NCBI GenBank assembly: GCA_944368925.1
Contig: CALVXG010000001.1
Coordinates: 186,001-250,000 of the forward strand
Direction of reading: 5' to 3'
DNA: 64,000 nt
Origin: an uncultured Clostridia bacterium
GTDB lineage: Bacteria > Bacillota > Clostridia > Christensenellales > Borkfalkiaceae
Part shown: positions 53,097 to 61,364 of the stretch, one piece after another
Layout of the letters: each line of letters starts with the position of its first letter
Position numbering within the stretch: position 1 is the first letter of the stretch
Position numbers and translations under genes: made by a program
The notes under the pieces: model-generated
The model's database searches: none
What the model was told of the DNA's origin: nothing
Seen by the model: the letters and a program-made list of their open reading frames with translations, nothing else

Positions 53097-53134
53097 CTGT
53101 CCGGCCCCGCCTGCTCTTTTTCAGAAAAAACTCC

Positions 53135-53170
53135 CGCGCGGCGTCCCCGCAAATGTGCGGACGCCGCGCG
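53135..53170 (-). terminator. Terminator between nrdD and nrdG
   Basis: A 12-bp GC-rich stem, CGCGCGGCGTCC (53135-53146) with 53159-53170, with GTTTTTT following on the minus strand. It would reduce nrdG relative to nrdD. Confidence 0.75.
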
Positions 53171-53177
53171 TTTCTTC

Positions 53178-55304
53178 TTATAAGTGAAGCACACGCGCTT
53201 TGATTTCTTTCGTCTTTCCGAGATTCCAGAAATTCTCACCCAAATACCCGCAGGTACGGCGCGTTACGTTCATCTTTTTATGGTCTTTGTTGTGGCAATT
53301 CGGGCATTCCCATTCGTTATCGTCGTTGATGATGATCTCCCCGTCATACCCGCATACGTGACAATAGTCGCTCTTCGTGTTGAATTCCGCGTACTGGATA
53401 TTGTCGTAAATAAACTTTACGATCTCCTCCATCGCTTCCAGATTGTTCTGCATGTTCGGGATCTCCACATAGGAAATGCAGCCGCCCGAAGAAATGCGCT
53501 GGAACTGCGCTTCGAACGAGAACTTCGAGAACGCGTCGATGTGCTCGCGAACGTCCACATGATACGAGTTCGTGTAATACCCTTTGTCCGTCACGTCCTC
53601 GATCGTACCGAACCTCTCCTTGTCGATCCGCGCAAAACGATAGCAAAGCGATTCCGCAGGCGTCCCGTACAGAGCAAATCCCAGCCCCGTCTCTTTCTTC
53701 CATGCGTCCGTCTTGTCACGCATATGCTGCATCACGCGCAATGCGAATTCCTCGCCCGCAGGCTCCGTCTGCGATACGCCCTTCATCAGCTTCGTCACTT
53801 CGTACAATCCGATGTACCCCAGCGACAGCGTGCTGTATCCGTTAAAGAGAAGTTTATCGATCACTTCGCCCTTTTCCAGACGCGCGATCGCTCCGTACTG
53901 CCAATGGATCGGGCTGACGTCCGATTTCGTCCCGAGCAGCGCGCGGTGACGCACCATGAGCGCTTCACGGCAAAGCTCCAGCCTCTCGTCAAAAAGCTTC
54001 CAGAATTTCTCTTCGTCCCCTTTCGCCAAAATTCCGATCTGCGGAAGATTGATGGAAACGACGCCCTGGTTGAACCGTCCTTCGAATTTGTAATTCCCGT
54101 TTTCATCCTTCCACGGCGAAAGGAACGAACGGCATCCCATCGGACTGAATACGTTTCCTTCGTAAATTTCGCGCATCTTCTTCGCCGAAATATAGTCGGG
54201 ATACAGACGTTTGGACGAACATTTCACCGCAAACTCCGTAATATAATCGTACTTGCCGCCTTTGAGACAGTTGATCTCGTCCAATACGTACACGAGTTTC
54301 GGGAACGCGGGCGTCACATACACGCCCTTCTCGTTCTTGATCCCTTCATAACGCTGACGAAGGATCTCCATGATGATCTGCGCATTCTCTTCCAGATATT
54401 CGTCGTCCTTGTCAAGATACAGGAACAGCGTCACGAACGGCGACTGCCCGTTCGTCGTCATCAGCGTGTTGATCTGATATTGGATGGTCTGCACGCCGCT
54501 GCGAAGCTCGTCCTGAATACGGTCGTCCACCAGCTTTTCGATCTCCGCATCGCCCAGTTCGGGGCAGGCCGCACGGAAATGCTTTTCAAATTTCTCACGG
54601 CTCCTGCGCAGGTATTTCCCGAGATGACGGATATCCACCGACTGCCCGCCGTACTGCGAACATGCCACCGCCGCTATGATCTGCGTCACGACCGTGCACG
54701 CAACCTGGAAACTCTTCGGGCTCTCGATCAGCTTCCCGTTCATCACCGTGCCGTTGTCCAGCATGTCCCCGATGTTGATCAGACAGCAGTTGAAGATCGG
54801 CTGGATAAAATAATCCGCGTCATGGAAATGCAGCACGCCTTCGTCATGCGCCTTGGAAATTTTCTCCGGCAGCAAAATACGGCGCGTGAGATCCTTCGAT
54901 ACCTCTCCCGCGATCAGATCGCGCTGCGTCGCCGCCGCCAAAGCGTTCTTGTTCGAGTTCTCCTCCATCACGTCCTTGTTGGAGTTGTGGATCAGACTCA
55001 GAATCGCTTCGTCCGTCGTGTTCGCCTTGCGCACCAACGCACGGTTGTATCTGTAAATGATATACGTCTTCGCAAGCTCGTAATGCCCCTGCTCCATCAG
55101 TTTCTCTTCGATCAGATCCTGAATGTCTTCCACGAGCATTCTCTTTTTCTTCTTGCCTTCGATGCACGAAAGTATCTCTTCGATCTCGTCCCCCGTCGCA
55201 CGCTGCGAATCCGAAGGCATCTCCGCGTTCGCTTTCCCGATCGCGATCGCAATTTTTGCCCTGTCGTAATCTACTACTTTTCCGTCTCTTTTGATTACCT
55301 GCAT
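53178..55304 (-). CDS. nrdD: Anaerobic ribonucleoside-triphosphate reductase NrdD (class III)
   Basis: A 708-residue class III reductase. Residues ~1-90 are the ATP-cone (VIKRDGKVVDYDRAKIAIAI), followed by the barrel with FHDADYFIQP and CSQYGGQSVD. Near the C-terminus a four-cysteine zinc site, CHVCGYDG…CPNCHNKD, is followed by the glycyl radical loop RRTCGYLGENFWNLGK. It reduces ribonucleoside triphosphates with formate and dies in oxygen, fitting an anaerobe. Transcribed from an extended -10 promoter at 55338-55346. Confidence 0.97.
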   Translation of the reverse strand: MQVIKRDGKVVDYDRAKIAIAIGKANAEMPSDSQRATGDEIEEILSCIEGKKKKRMLVEDIQDLIEEKLMEQGHYELAKTYIIYRYNRALVRKANTTDEAILSLIHNSNKDVMEENSNKNALAAATQRDLIAGEVSKDLTRRILLPEKISKAHDEGVLHFHDADYFIQPIFNCCLINIGDMLDNGTVMNGKLIESPKSFQVACTVVTQIIAAVACSQYGGQSVDIRHLGKYLRRSREKFEKHFRAACPELGDAEIEKLVDDRIQDELRSGVQTIQYQINTLMTTNGQSPFVTLFLYLDKDDEYLEENAQIIMEILRQRYEGIKNEKGVYVTPAFPKLVYVLDEINCLKGGKYDYITEFAVKCSSKRLYPDYISAKKMREIYEGNVFSPMGCRSFLSPWKDENGNYKFEGRFNQGVVSINLPQIGILAKGDEEKFWKLFDERLELCREALMVRHRALLGTKSDVSPIHWQYGAIARLEKGEVIDKLLFNGYSTLSLGYIGLYEVTKLMKGVSQTEPAGEEFALRVMQHMRDKTDAWKKETGLGFALYGTPAESLCYRFARIDKERFGTIEDVTDKGYYTNSYHVDVREHIDAFSKFSFEAQFQRISSGGCISYVEIPNMQNNLEAMEEIVKFIYDNIQYAEFNTKSDYCHVCGYDGEIIINDDNEWECPNCHNKDHKKMNVTRRTCGYLGENFWNLGKTKEIKARVLHL

Positions 55305-55337
55305 AGCAACTAACCCCTTCCTTTTGAATTCCTATTT

Positions 55338-55346
55338 ATTATACCA
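55338..55346 (-). promoter_or_regulatory. Extended -10 promoter of nrdD
   Basis: Minus strand TGGTATAAT, an extended -10 box, 34 bases before the nrdD start. No good -35 box: its position is occupied by the T-run of a terminator. Confidence 0.6.
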
Positions 55347-55354
55347 CGTTTATC

Positions 55355-55383
55355 AAAAAAAACTGCCGCTTTTGCAACAGTTT
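55355..55383 (-). terminator. Terminator of the minE unit
   Basis: Minus-strand hairpin AAACTGTTGC, loop AAAA, GCGGCAGTTT (10 bp with two GU pairs; plus-strand 55360-55383), followed by a run of U. It separates minE from the nrdD promoter. Confidence 0.7.
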
Positions 55384-55391
55384 CCCGAAAA

Positions 55392-55440
55392 ACACTATAT
55401 CTTGTATATTTTGCACAAATTTTGATTCAATATGTTGAAT
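55392..55440 (-). promoter_or_regulatory. Candidate NrdR boxes upstream of nrdD
   Basis: ACACTATATCTTGTA (55392-55406) fits the NrdR box consensus well (ACAC-W-A-N-ATW-T-N-GTGT from memory). A second imperfect palindrome, ATTCAATATGTTGAAT (55425-55440), is centred about 33 bases away, close to three helix turns. NrdR would repress nrdD. They lie about 50 bases upstream of the -10 box. Confidence 0.5.
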
Positions 55441-55506
55441 TTTTGAAAAATACGCCCTTCGGCGTCTTTCCCCGTTTTTTGAGCCGCTCTCCCCCGCCTT
55501 TTTTCG

Positions 55507-55746
55507 CTATTTTCCGCCGCGCACCACGCCGAACGGCAGTACGCTGTACGCCTGCGCTTCCACCGTCACCGTGATCGTTTCCCCGCGCGTAACTTTCAGA
55601 CTGACCCCGCCCGCAAGTTCAAAATATTCGCCCAGCGTTTTCGCAAGATCCTGCGCGATCACTTCGCGGCATTCTTCGGTCAAAGGCTGCGTCTCGCGCT
55701 CCAAAATCAGCCTCGTCCGCAGCGCATGATCTCTCAGTCTTCGCAT
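55507..55746 (-). CDS. minE: MinE-like cell division topological specificity factor
   Basis: A 79-residue protein. Residues ~25-75 (TEECREVIAQDLAKTLGEYFELAGGVSLKVTRGETITVTVEAQ) follow the MinE C-domain plan: a helix EVIxxDLxKTLxxYxEL, then two strands. The N-terminal ~15 residues are basic and could form the MinD-binding amphipathic helix. ATG 55746 follows GGAGGGGG. minD is 800 bases away on the same strand, but an opposite-strand gene lies between, so the pair is not one transcript. Sequence similarity is moderate. Confidence 0.6.
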   Translation of the reverse strand: MRRLRDHALRTRLILERETQPLTEECREVIAQDLAKTLGEYFELAGGVSLKVTRGETITVTVEAQAYSVLPFGVVRGGK

Positions 55747-55799
55747 TCTTTCCCCCTCCTTTTGCTATAAATTGTTTCGATTTGCACAAACTTTGCCAT

Positions 55800-56441
55800 A
55801 TGAATACGATTTCCGCGCGGACAGATTCCGCCTACAACCTCGCCGCACTCTTTTACCTGATCTCCTTTTTCGGATGCTGCGGCGAAACGCTCTTCTTTTT
55901 GTGTCTGTACGGACGCTTCCTCGACCGCGGATTCCTCTCTCTTCCTCTCTGCACGATCTACGGAAGCTCTGTCCTGCTCACCTACCTGCTCCTCGGCACG
56001 CCGCGGCAAGGTCGGCTGAAACCACTCTTTTTGCGCGCAGATACCCGCCGTACGGGCCGCTTTTTCCTCGACCCGCTCCTTTATCTCTTCTATTTTTCCC
56101 TGGTGACCATTCTCCCGACCGCCGTGGAACTTTTCGTCGGCCTATTCTTTTCCAAAGGGCTCGGCAACCCTTTATGGGATTACGGCTACCATACCCTCCA
56201 GCTGTTCGGCAGTATCTGCGTGACCCAAAGCCTGATCTGGGGACTGCTCCTTACGTTGGGAATGTCCCTGCTTTGGAACCCGCTCTACGCCCTCGTCGGC
56301 CGCATTCCCTTCCGCGTCCGAAAAACGCTCGTCTGGACGCTCACCGCCCTCGTACTTTTTGATTTTCTGTTCAATTTCGTCTTTCTCCTCACACGCGGTT
56401 ATGCCCTGCATTTGTACGGAATCGAAAGGAACGTCTTTTAA
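55800..56441 (+). CDS. CmpB-like putative ABC transporter permease (PF06541 type)
   Basis: A 213-residue polytopic membrane protein with five to six helices. The N-terminal block LFYLISFFGCCGETLFFLCL and DRGFLSLPLCTIYGSS matches the CmpB/putative ABC-transporter type IV family (FLGWxxE…NRGFLNGPxxPIYG). No partner ATPase is close by. I use ATG 55800 because an upstream TTG has no support. It is one of few plus-strand genes here and is placed between minE and minD. Function unknown. Confidence 0.7.
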   Translation: MNTISARTDSAYNLAALFYLISFFGCCGETLFFLCLYGRFLDRGFLSLPLCTIYGSSVLLTYLLLGTPRQGRLKPLFLRADTRRTGRFFLDPLLYLFYFSLVTILPTAVELFVGLFFSKGLGNPLWDYGYHTLQLFGSICVTQSLIWGLLLTLGMSLLWNPLYALVGRIPFRVRKTLVWTLTALVLFDFLFNFVFLLTRGYALHLYGIERNVF

Positions 56442-56472
56442 AAAACGCGGCAATACGCCAAAGCGCGGACGG

Positions 56473-56500
56473 CGCCGCCTTCGCAAAAGCGAAGGCGGCG
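56473..56500. terminator. Hairpin between the convergent CmpB-like and minD genes
   Basis: A 12-bp perfect stem, CGCCGCCTTCGC (56473-56484) with 56489-56500, loop AAAA. No U-tract on either strand. It probably serves both convergent genes. Confidence 0.5.
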
Positions 56501-56552
56501 GCAAAGCTATGCAAACTTTTTCGGAAAGAACGGGCCGCTCCTTAAAAGCCGT

Positions 56553-57326
56553 TTACAGGCTCTTTTTCAGCGATCTGCGGATGCTCCCGAAAAACCCGTT
56601 GTACTTTCCTGTAACATTATAGAGCTTGCGCGTACCTTTTTCAAGGTTGGACGCCAACATTTTGAACGCTTTCTGCGCGCTTCCCTGCCGTTCTCCCAAA
56701 AATACGCCGTCTTCCTGCGGTATGATCCCGATCAGCGGGATCTTTAAAATATCCGCGATCTCCGCGGGCGAGAGGATCTCACCGTCCGCAATCAGATCGC
56801 CGCGCACCATGTTCACCACAAGGTCCACGCTTTTGAGCCGATAACTTTTCAGCACAGAGATCACTTTGTCCGCGTCGCGCAGCGAAGATACGTGCGGCGT
56901 AGTGACCACCAGCGCTTCGTTCGCCGCCGCCACCGCACGGTGAAACCCGCCGCCGATCCCCGCGGGACAATCGATCAGAATATAATCGTAGCGCGGCGCC
57001 AGCGAATCCAGGACAAGCCGCACGGCCTGCGGCGATATGTATTTGTTCGGATCCGTGTGATTGGACGCAAGCAAAAACAGATTGGGAAATTCGGGATGCC
57101 GCAAGAGCGCCTGCGACGCACGGCACCGCCCCTCGATCACGTCCACTATATCGTACGCCACCGATTCCTCCACGCCGCAAACCACGTCGACGTTATTGAG
57201 TCCGAAATCGGTATCTGCCAGTATCACGCGTTCCCCCATCGCCGAAAGGCGCATCCCGAGATTGACCGATACCGCCGTCTTCCCCACGCCGCCCTTGCCC
57301 GACGTGATCACGATTTTCCGCGCCAC
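56553..57326 (-). CDS. minD: Septum site-determining protein MinD
   Basis: A 257-residue deviant-Walker ATPase: IVITSGKGGVGKTAVSVNLG at the N-terminus, the D-x-D-x-G-L-x-N motif ADTDFGLNNVD, DYILIDCPAGIGGG and VTTPHVSSLRDADK. The C-terminal GFFGSIRRSLKKSL is a basic amphipathic helix, as needed for membrane binding. I use GTG 57326 because GGCGGAG lies nine bases upstream and the protein then starts (M)ARKIVITSGKGG. With MinE it places the division septum; minC is not in the window. Confidence 0.9.
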   Translation of the reverse strand: MARKIVITSGKGGVGKTAVSVNLGMRLSAMGERVILADTDFGLNNVDVVCGVEESVAYDIVDVIEGRCRASQALLRHPEFPNLFLLASNHTDPNKYISPQAVRLVLDSLAPRYDYILIDCPAGIGGGFHRAVAAANEALVVTTPHVSSLRDADKVISVLKSYRLKSVDLVVNMVRGDLIADGEILSPAEIADILKIPLIGIIPQEDGVFLGERQGSAQKAFKMLASNLEKGTRKLYNVTGKYNGFFGSIRRSLKKSL

Positions 57327-57462
57327 CTTCTTTTTCTCCGCCTCGATTATTTCATCATAAATTTTATCACAACGTCCGCCGAAAATTCTGACGCTTTTTC
57401 GCGAAAACGATCGCGTTTTGTAAAATATGTCCTCTGCTTTTAATCTTTTGCAAGGCAAATGG

Positions 57463-57496
57463 AAACGGCCGCTGCGCGTGCGCAGCGGCCGTTTTT
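57463..57496 (-). terminator. Terminator of adenine deaminase
   Basis: A 14-bp perfect stem, AAACGGCCGCTGCG (57463-57476) with 57481-57494; T5 follows on the plus strand and TTTCCATTTG on the minus strand. It lies about 25 bases past the stop of the deaminase gene. Confidence 0.75.
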
Positions 57497-57519
57497 AATT
57501 CTATGTAATCGGGGAAACT

Positions 57520-59232
57520 TTATTCCGCGTCGATGCTCATAAACGAGAATGTGTTGACGTCAAAAAGTCCCCTGTCCGAAAGTTTGATGGACGGGATCAC
57601 CAAAAGGCCCAAAAACGAAAGACTCATGAATGCTTCGAATTCGCGGGAAATACCCATTCCGTACGCAATTTCCAAAAGCTCTTCCGAACGGCGGATATAT
57701 TCCTCCGCGGGAAGCGAACTCATCAGTCCCGCGATGTCCAGCGACAGCGAATGAATTTCTTTGCCGCGCACCGTGACCATGCCGCCGCCGATCCTGCGGA
57801 TCTCTGCCACCGCCGCCGCCATGTCCTCGTTGTTGTCGCCCAAAACCATGATATTGTGCGAATCGTGCGCGATCGTGAGCGCGATCGCACCGTCTTTCAG
57901 TCCGTACCCTTCCAAAAGTCCCAGTCCGATATTCCCCGTCCCGTGATGCCGCTCCACGACCGCCATTTTCAGAAGATCCGTGCCCTTGAGCACGACGTCC
58001 CCGTCCTTGCTCTCCACTTTCCGCACGACGCGCTCCGTCACGACGTTGTTGCGGATCAGTCTGATCACGTTCGCCTTCTTCCCTTTCAGTTTCAACTTGA
58101 ACGAATCCGCCGACACTTGCCCGACGTGTACCGTGTTCTTGACCGCTTCCGGCAAAAACTTCTCCTTTACGTCAAACAGCGCTTCGCCCGCTTTTGCGAC
58201 CAGCTTGCCCTTTTTAAACGTATAGGCGCAGGCAAAATCTTTTAAATCGTCAAACACCGCAATGTCGGCGTCATACCCGGGCGCAATCGCCCCCTTGCCG
58301 CGCAAACGGTAACACTCCGCCGTATTCAGCGTGGCCGCCGTCACCGCCCAGATCGGATTCATCCCCGCCTGCACGGCCACACGCAGTGCATTGTCCAGAT
58401 GCCCCTTGCCCTTCAGATCCGCCGCATGACGGTCGTCCGTACACATCATGAACCGCCGCATGTTCGCCGCCGTCACCGCCTTGCAATTCTTCGCCACGTT
58501 GCGCGTTGCAGACCCTTCCCGCAAATGCACGTACATTCCTTTGGATACTTTCTCCGTTGCTTCCGCCGGATCGATGCACTCGTGATCGGTGCTGATCCCC
58601 GCGCTGATATAGGCGTTCAGCCCCTTTCCGCTCGTCGACGGCGCATGCCCGTCTACCACGCACCCGGCTTTCCTGGCCGCTTCCAGTTTCTTCATGCACT
58701 CGGGATCTTTGTAAATCACACCCGGATAGTTCATGAATTCACCCAGACCGTAAATAAACGGCTCGCGTATATATTTTTCCGTGTCCGCTCCCGTCAGCGT
58801 CGCCCCGCTCGTTTCAAACGCCGTGGCAGGTACGCAGGACGGAAGCATCACTTTCACTTCCAAAGGCGTCCGCGCCGCCGCATCCGCTATATACTTCGCA
58901 CCCGCGATCCCGCATACGTTGGTGATCTCGTGCGGATCCGCAATCACCGTCACCGTTCCGCGGGGCAAGACCATTTTCGCAAATTCCTCCGGCGATAACT
59001 GCGAACTCTCAATGTGCACGTGCGCGTCGATCAGACCGGGCACCGCTACCTTGCCCGCTATGTCGTATTCTGTCACCCCTTCATAGTCTCCGAACCCCAC
59101 GATCTTTCCGTCCTGTATCGCTATGTCCGCTTGTACGATCTCTCCCGTAAATACGTTCACAAAACTTCCGTTTTTCAATACGATCTCCGCCTTCTTGTTC
59201 CCGATGGCGGCATCGATCAGCTCTTCGATCAT
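57520..59232 (-). CDS. ade: Adenine deaminase (Ade type)
   Basis: A 570-residue amidohydrolase converting adenine to hypoxanthine and ammonia. The metal-binding DAHVHIESS motif, DGHAPSTSGKGLNAYI, STDHECIDPAEA and MMCTDDRH are all clear; the C-terminal domain has HDSHNIMVLG. ATG 59232 follows GGAGGAGAGG. It lies next to a purine permease gene on the same strand, pointing to joint purine salvage. Confidence 0.95.
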   Translation of the reverse strand: MIEELIDAAIGNKKAEIVLKNGSFVNVFTGEIVQADIAIQDGKIVGFGDYEGVTEYDIAGKVAVPGLIDAHVHIESSQLSPEEFAKMVLPRGTVTVIADPHEITNVCGIAGAKYIADAAARTPLEVKVMLPSCVPATAFETSGATLTGADTEKYIREPFIYGLGEFMNYPGVIYKDPECMKKLEAARKAGCVVDGHAPSTSGKGLNAYISAGISTDHECIDPAEATEKVSKGMYVHLREGSATRNVAKNCKAVTAANMRRFMMCTDDRHAADLKGKGHLDNALRVAVQAGMNPIWAVTAATLNTAECYRLRGKGAIAPGYDADIAVFDDLKDFACAYTFKKGKLVAKAGEALFDVKEKFLPEAVKNTVHVGQVSADSFKLKLKGKKANVIRLIRNNVVTERVVRKVESKDGDVVLKGTDLLKMAVVERHHGTGNIGLGLLEGYGLKDGAIALTIAHDSHNIMVLGDNNEDMAAAVAEIRRIGGGMVTVRGKEIHSLSLDIAGLMSSLPAEEYIRRSEELLEIAYGMGISREFEAFMSLSFLGLLVIPSIKLSDRGLFDVNTFSFMSIDAE

Positions 59233-59263
59233 GACCTCTCCTCCTGCCGTTGATTTCCCTTTC

Positions 59264-59292
59264 ATTATACCATACACTTCCCCGATTGTAAA
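59264..59292 (-). promoter_or_regulatory. Promoter of adenine deaminase
   Basis: Minus strand TTTACA, 17-base spacer, TATAAT preceded by TGG (extended -10). Confidence 0.85.
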
Positions 59293-59415
59293 CCGACCGC
59301 AAAAAATTCATGCCGTACTCCGCTTAAATTTCTTTTTATGGTTTTTCCCTCTTTCGAAAAAACAGGCGGCTGCTTTTCCGTCAAACCTGCCGCACAAAAC
59401 CGATCGTATTATAAA

Positions 59416-59459
59416 AAAGAGGCATTTCTTTGGCCCGAAAGCCAAAGAAATGCCTCTTT
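59416..59459 (-). terminator. Terminator of the NCS2 permease gene
   Basis: A 19-bp perfect stem (59416-59434 with 59441-59459), loop CCGAAA, with a T-run on the minus strand (A6 at 59413-59418 on plus). Confidence 0.9.
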
Positions 59460-59483
59460 GATTTGTCGTTTTGTTTCCCGCGA

Positions 59484-61025
59484 TCAGTGCGTAAACAGGA
59501 ACGTGAACAGGAACACGAGAGAGAGGATCGCCGTAACGGGGCTGATCTCTTTCACCTTGCCCGTGCAGAGCTTGATGATCGTGTAGGAAAGGAAGCCTGC
59601 CGCAATACCGTACGAAATGGAGTAGGTAAAGCTCATGATCGAAATGGTCAGGAATGCGGGAACCGCCGCCGCAGGATCTTTCCAGTCAATGTTCGTAACG
59701 TTTCTCATCATCAGAACGCCGACATACATCAGAGCGCCTGCCGTCGCGCAGGAAGGAACCAGTGCCGCGATCGGGCTGAGGAACATAGCGATCGCAAACA
59801 GAATGGCTACCACCAAAGACGTGAAGCCCGTCCTGCCGCCTTCCGCAACGCCCGCAGAAGATTCCACAAACGTCGTAACCGTGGAAGTACCCAGGATCGC
59901 ACCCGTGCAGGTCGCGATCGAGTCGCACAGAAGCGCGCGCTGAATATTTTTCACTTCGCCGTTGTCGTCGATCAGTCCGCTTTCTTTGCCTGCCGCCTGG
60001 CACGTGCCCATCAGCGTCCCGATCGTATCGAACATGTCAACCATCGCAAACGCAACCAACGCCGCAATGAAATCGAAGATCATGTTCCCTTCGATGCCTT
60101 TGAAACCGTTGATGAAGACCTGTCCCACGGACTCTTCACCGAAACTTACAAACGCATCCAAAGGATTCGAGAAGGTAATTTTATCAAAAACTGCCTGGCA
60201 GGACGCCGATCCTGCCGCAACGCCGATCCCGAGGAAAATATAGTACAGGATCGCGCTGCCGATGATGCCGAGCACCATCGCCGCTTTTACGTTCAGCTTG
60301 GAGAAAATCGCGATCATGAGCAGCGAAAGAATCGAAACGGCCGCCCCGATCATCTGCACACCCGTCGCCTTCGCAAACGTAAGGACGTTGAAAGAAATCA
60401 TCGTCACTTTCGTGCTGGTATCCAACGCGACGAGCCCCGCATTCTGCATTCCGACAAATGCAATGAAAAGACCGATACCTGCAGGGATCGCAATACGGAT
60501 CGCCTGCGGAACCGAACGCACGATCGTTTTACGCGCACCGACGATCGTCAGAGTAAGGAACAATACGCCCGAGCAAAGCACGATCAACAGCGCGTTCGCA
60601 TAGCTGTACTGCATGTTGACGCAGATCGTATAGACAAAGAACGCGTTCAATCCCATGCCGGGCGCCTGCGCAAACGGCAATTTCGCAAGGAACGCCATCA
60701 AAAGCGTACCCACAATCGCCGCAAGTGCCGTCACGATGTACATCGCTCCGTAAGACACGCCCAAAACCTGCGCACCGCTCGCCAGATCGCCCGTGCTGAA
60801 CGGATCGCCGAACATGCCTGCATTGGTCATGAGGATGTAAACCATCGTCATGAACGTCGTCAGACCTGCGAGCATTTCCGTCTTGAAATTGGACTTCATC
60901 TTCGTGATCCCGAAGTAGTTGTCCACTTTGCCCAGGAAGCCCGTGTGTTTGGTCTGCTCCGCCGCTTCGCCACCGACCGGCTGCTGCTCGACCTTCGGCT
61001 CTTCGGTGTTCTGATTTTCAACCAT
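59484..61025 (-). CDS. NCS2-family purine permease (AzgA-like)
   Basis: A 513-residue transporter with about 13 hydrophobic segments, similar to AzgA-type adenine/guanine/hypoxanthine permeases: KMKSNFKTEMLAGLTTFMTM at the start, TNAGMF, LPFAQAPGMGLNAFF and GTSTVTTFVESSAGVAEGGRTG. The first ~45 residues are a soluble Glu/Gln-rich extension that is unusual for the family. ATG 61025 follows GGAGG. Next to adenine deaminase, so adenine uptake is likely. Confidence 0.93.
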   Translation of the reverse strand: MVENQNTEEPKVEQQPVGGEAAEQTKHTGFLGKVDNYFGITKMKSNFKTEMLAGLTTFMTMVYILMTNAGMFGDPFSTGDLASGAQVLGVSYGAMYIVTALAAIVGTLLMAFLAKLPFAQAPGMGLNAFFVYTICVNMQYSYANALLIVLCSGVLFLTLTIVGARKTIVRSVPQAIRIAIPAGIGLFIAFVGMQNAGLVALDTSTKVTMISFNVLTFAKATGVQMIGAAVSILSLLMIAIFSKLNVKAAMVLGIIGSAILYYIFLGIGVAAGSASCQAVFDKITFSNPLDAFVSFGEESVGQVFINGFKGIEGNMIFDFIAALVAFAMVDMFDTIGTLMGTCQAAGKESGLIDDNGEVKNIQRALLCDSIATCTGAILGTSTVTTFVESSAGVAEGGRTGFTSLVVAILFAIAMFLSPIAALVPSCATAGALMYVGVLMMRNVTNIDWKDPAAAVPAFLTISIMSFTYSISYGIAAGFLSYTIIKLCTGKVKEISPVTAILSLVFLFTFLFTH

Positions 61026-61274
61026 CTGAAACCTCCAAAAAGTGAAAATATTGTATATGTCGCGCCCGCGCGCGAAATATCCTTGCCGCGGCTCCCCTCT
61101 CCATTTTCCTTTCTGCAAAAGGAAAATGGACAAGGCGCCTTGTCCACATAAATTTATCTTTATTTTATCACAATTCTTTAACAAACGCAATCAGATCAAT
61201 CTGTTTTTTTGATTTTTCACAAAAAAATGTCATGATTCGGCGTTACATTTGTCCTTTTCCCCTTTTATAAAGGA
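61026..61274. other. Upstream region of the NCS2 permease gene
   Basis: A gene-free stretch (with the flanking terminator, about 340 bases to cadA). A possible minus-strand promoter, TTGCGT-N17-TAAAAT (61164-61192), leads into a leader of about 140 bases with two short palindromes: ACAAGGCGCCTTGT (61130-61143) and a CATTTTCCTTT…AAAGGAAAATG hairpin (61102-61130). I looked for a purine riboswitch (TATA…GUUUC…core) and saw none. Confidence 0.4.
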
Positions 61275-61308
61275 TACGGGCGCCCTGCCGAAAGGCAAGG
61301 CGCCCGTA
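61275..61308 (-). terminator. Terminator of the metal P-type ATPase gene
   Basis: A 15-bp stem with one mismatch (61275-61289 with 61294-61308), loop GAAA. It lies about 57 bases past the stop of the ATPase gene. Confidence 0.7.
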
Positions 61309-61364
61309 AATTGTCTTTAAAAATCTGTTTTATCCGCAAAAGCGCGGGGGTATTTGCCGCCTTT

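Noticed and set aside
53184..55313. A 709-codon plus-strand frame opposite nrdD.
   Set aside because: Antisense of a fully recognisable class III reductase.
55734..56009. A 91-codon minus-strand frame overlapping the CmpB-like gene.
   Set aside because: Charged, low-complexity shadow of the membrane protein gene; extends from the minE start region without a separate ribosome-binding site.
61026..61190. A purine riboswitch before the NCS2 permease gene.
   Set aside because: The conserved core sequences of the purine aptamer are absent.
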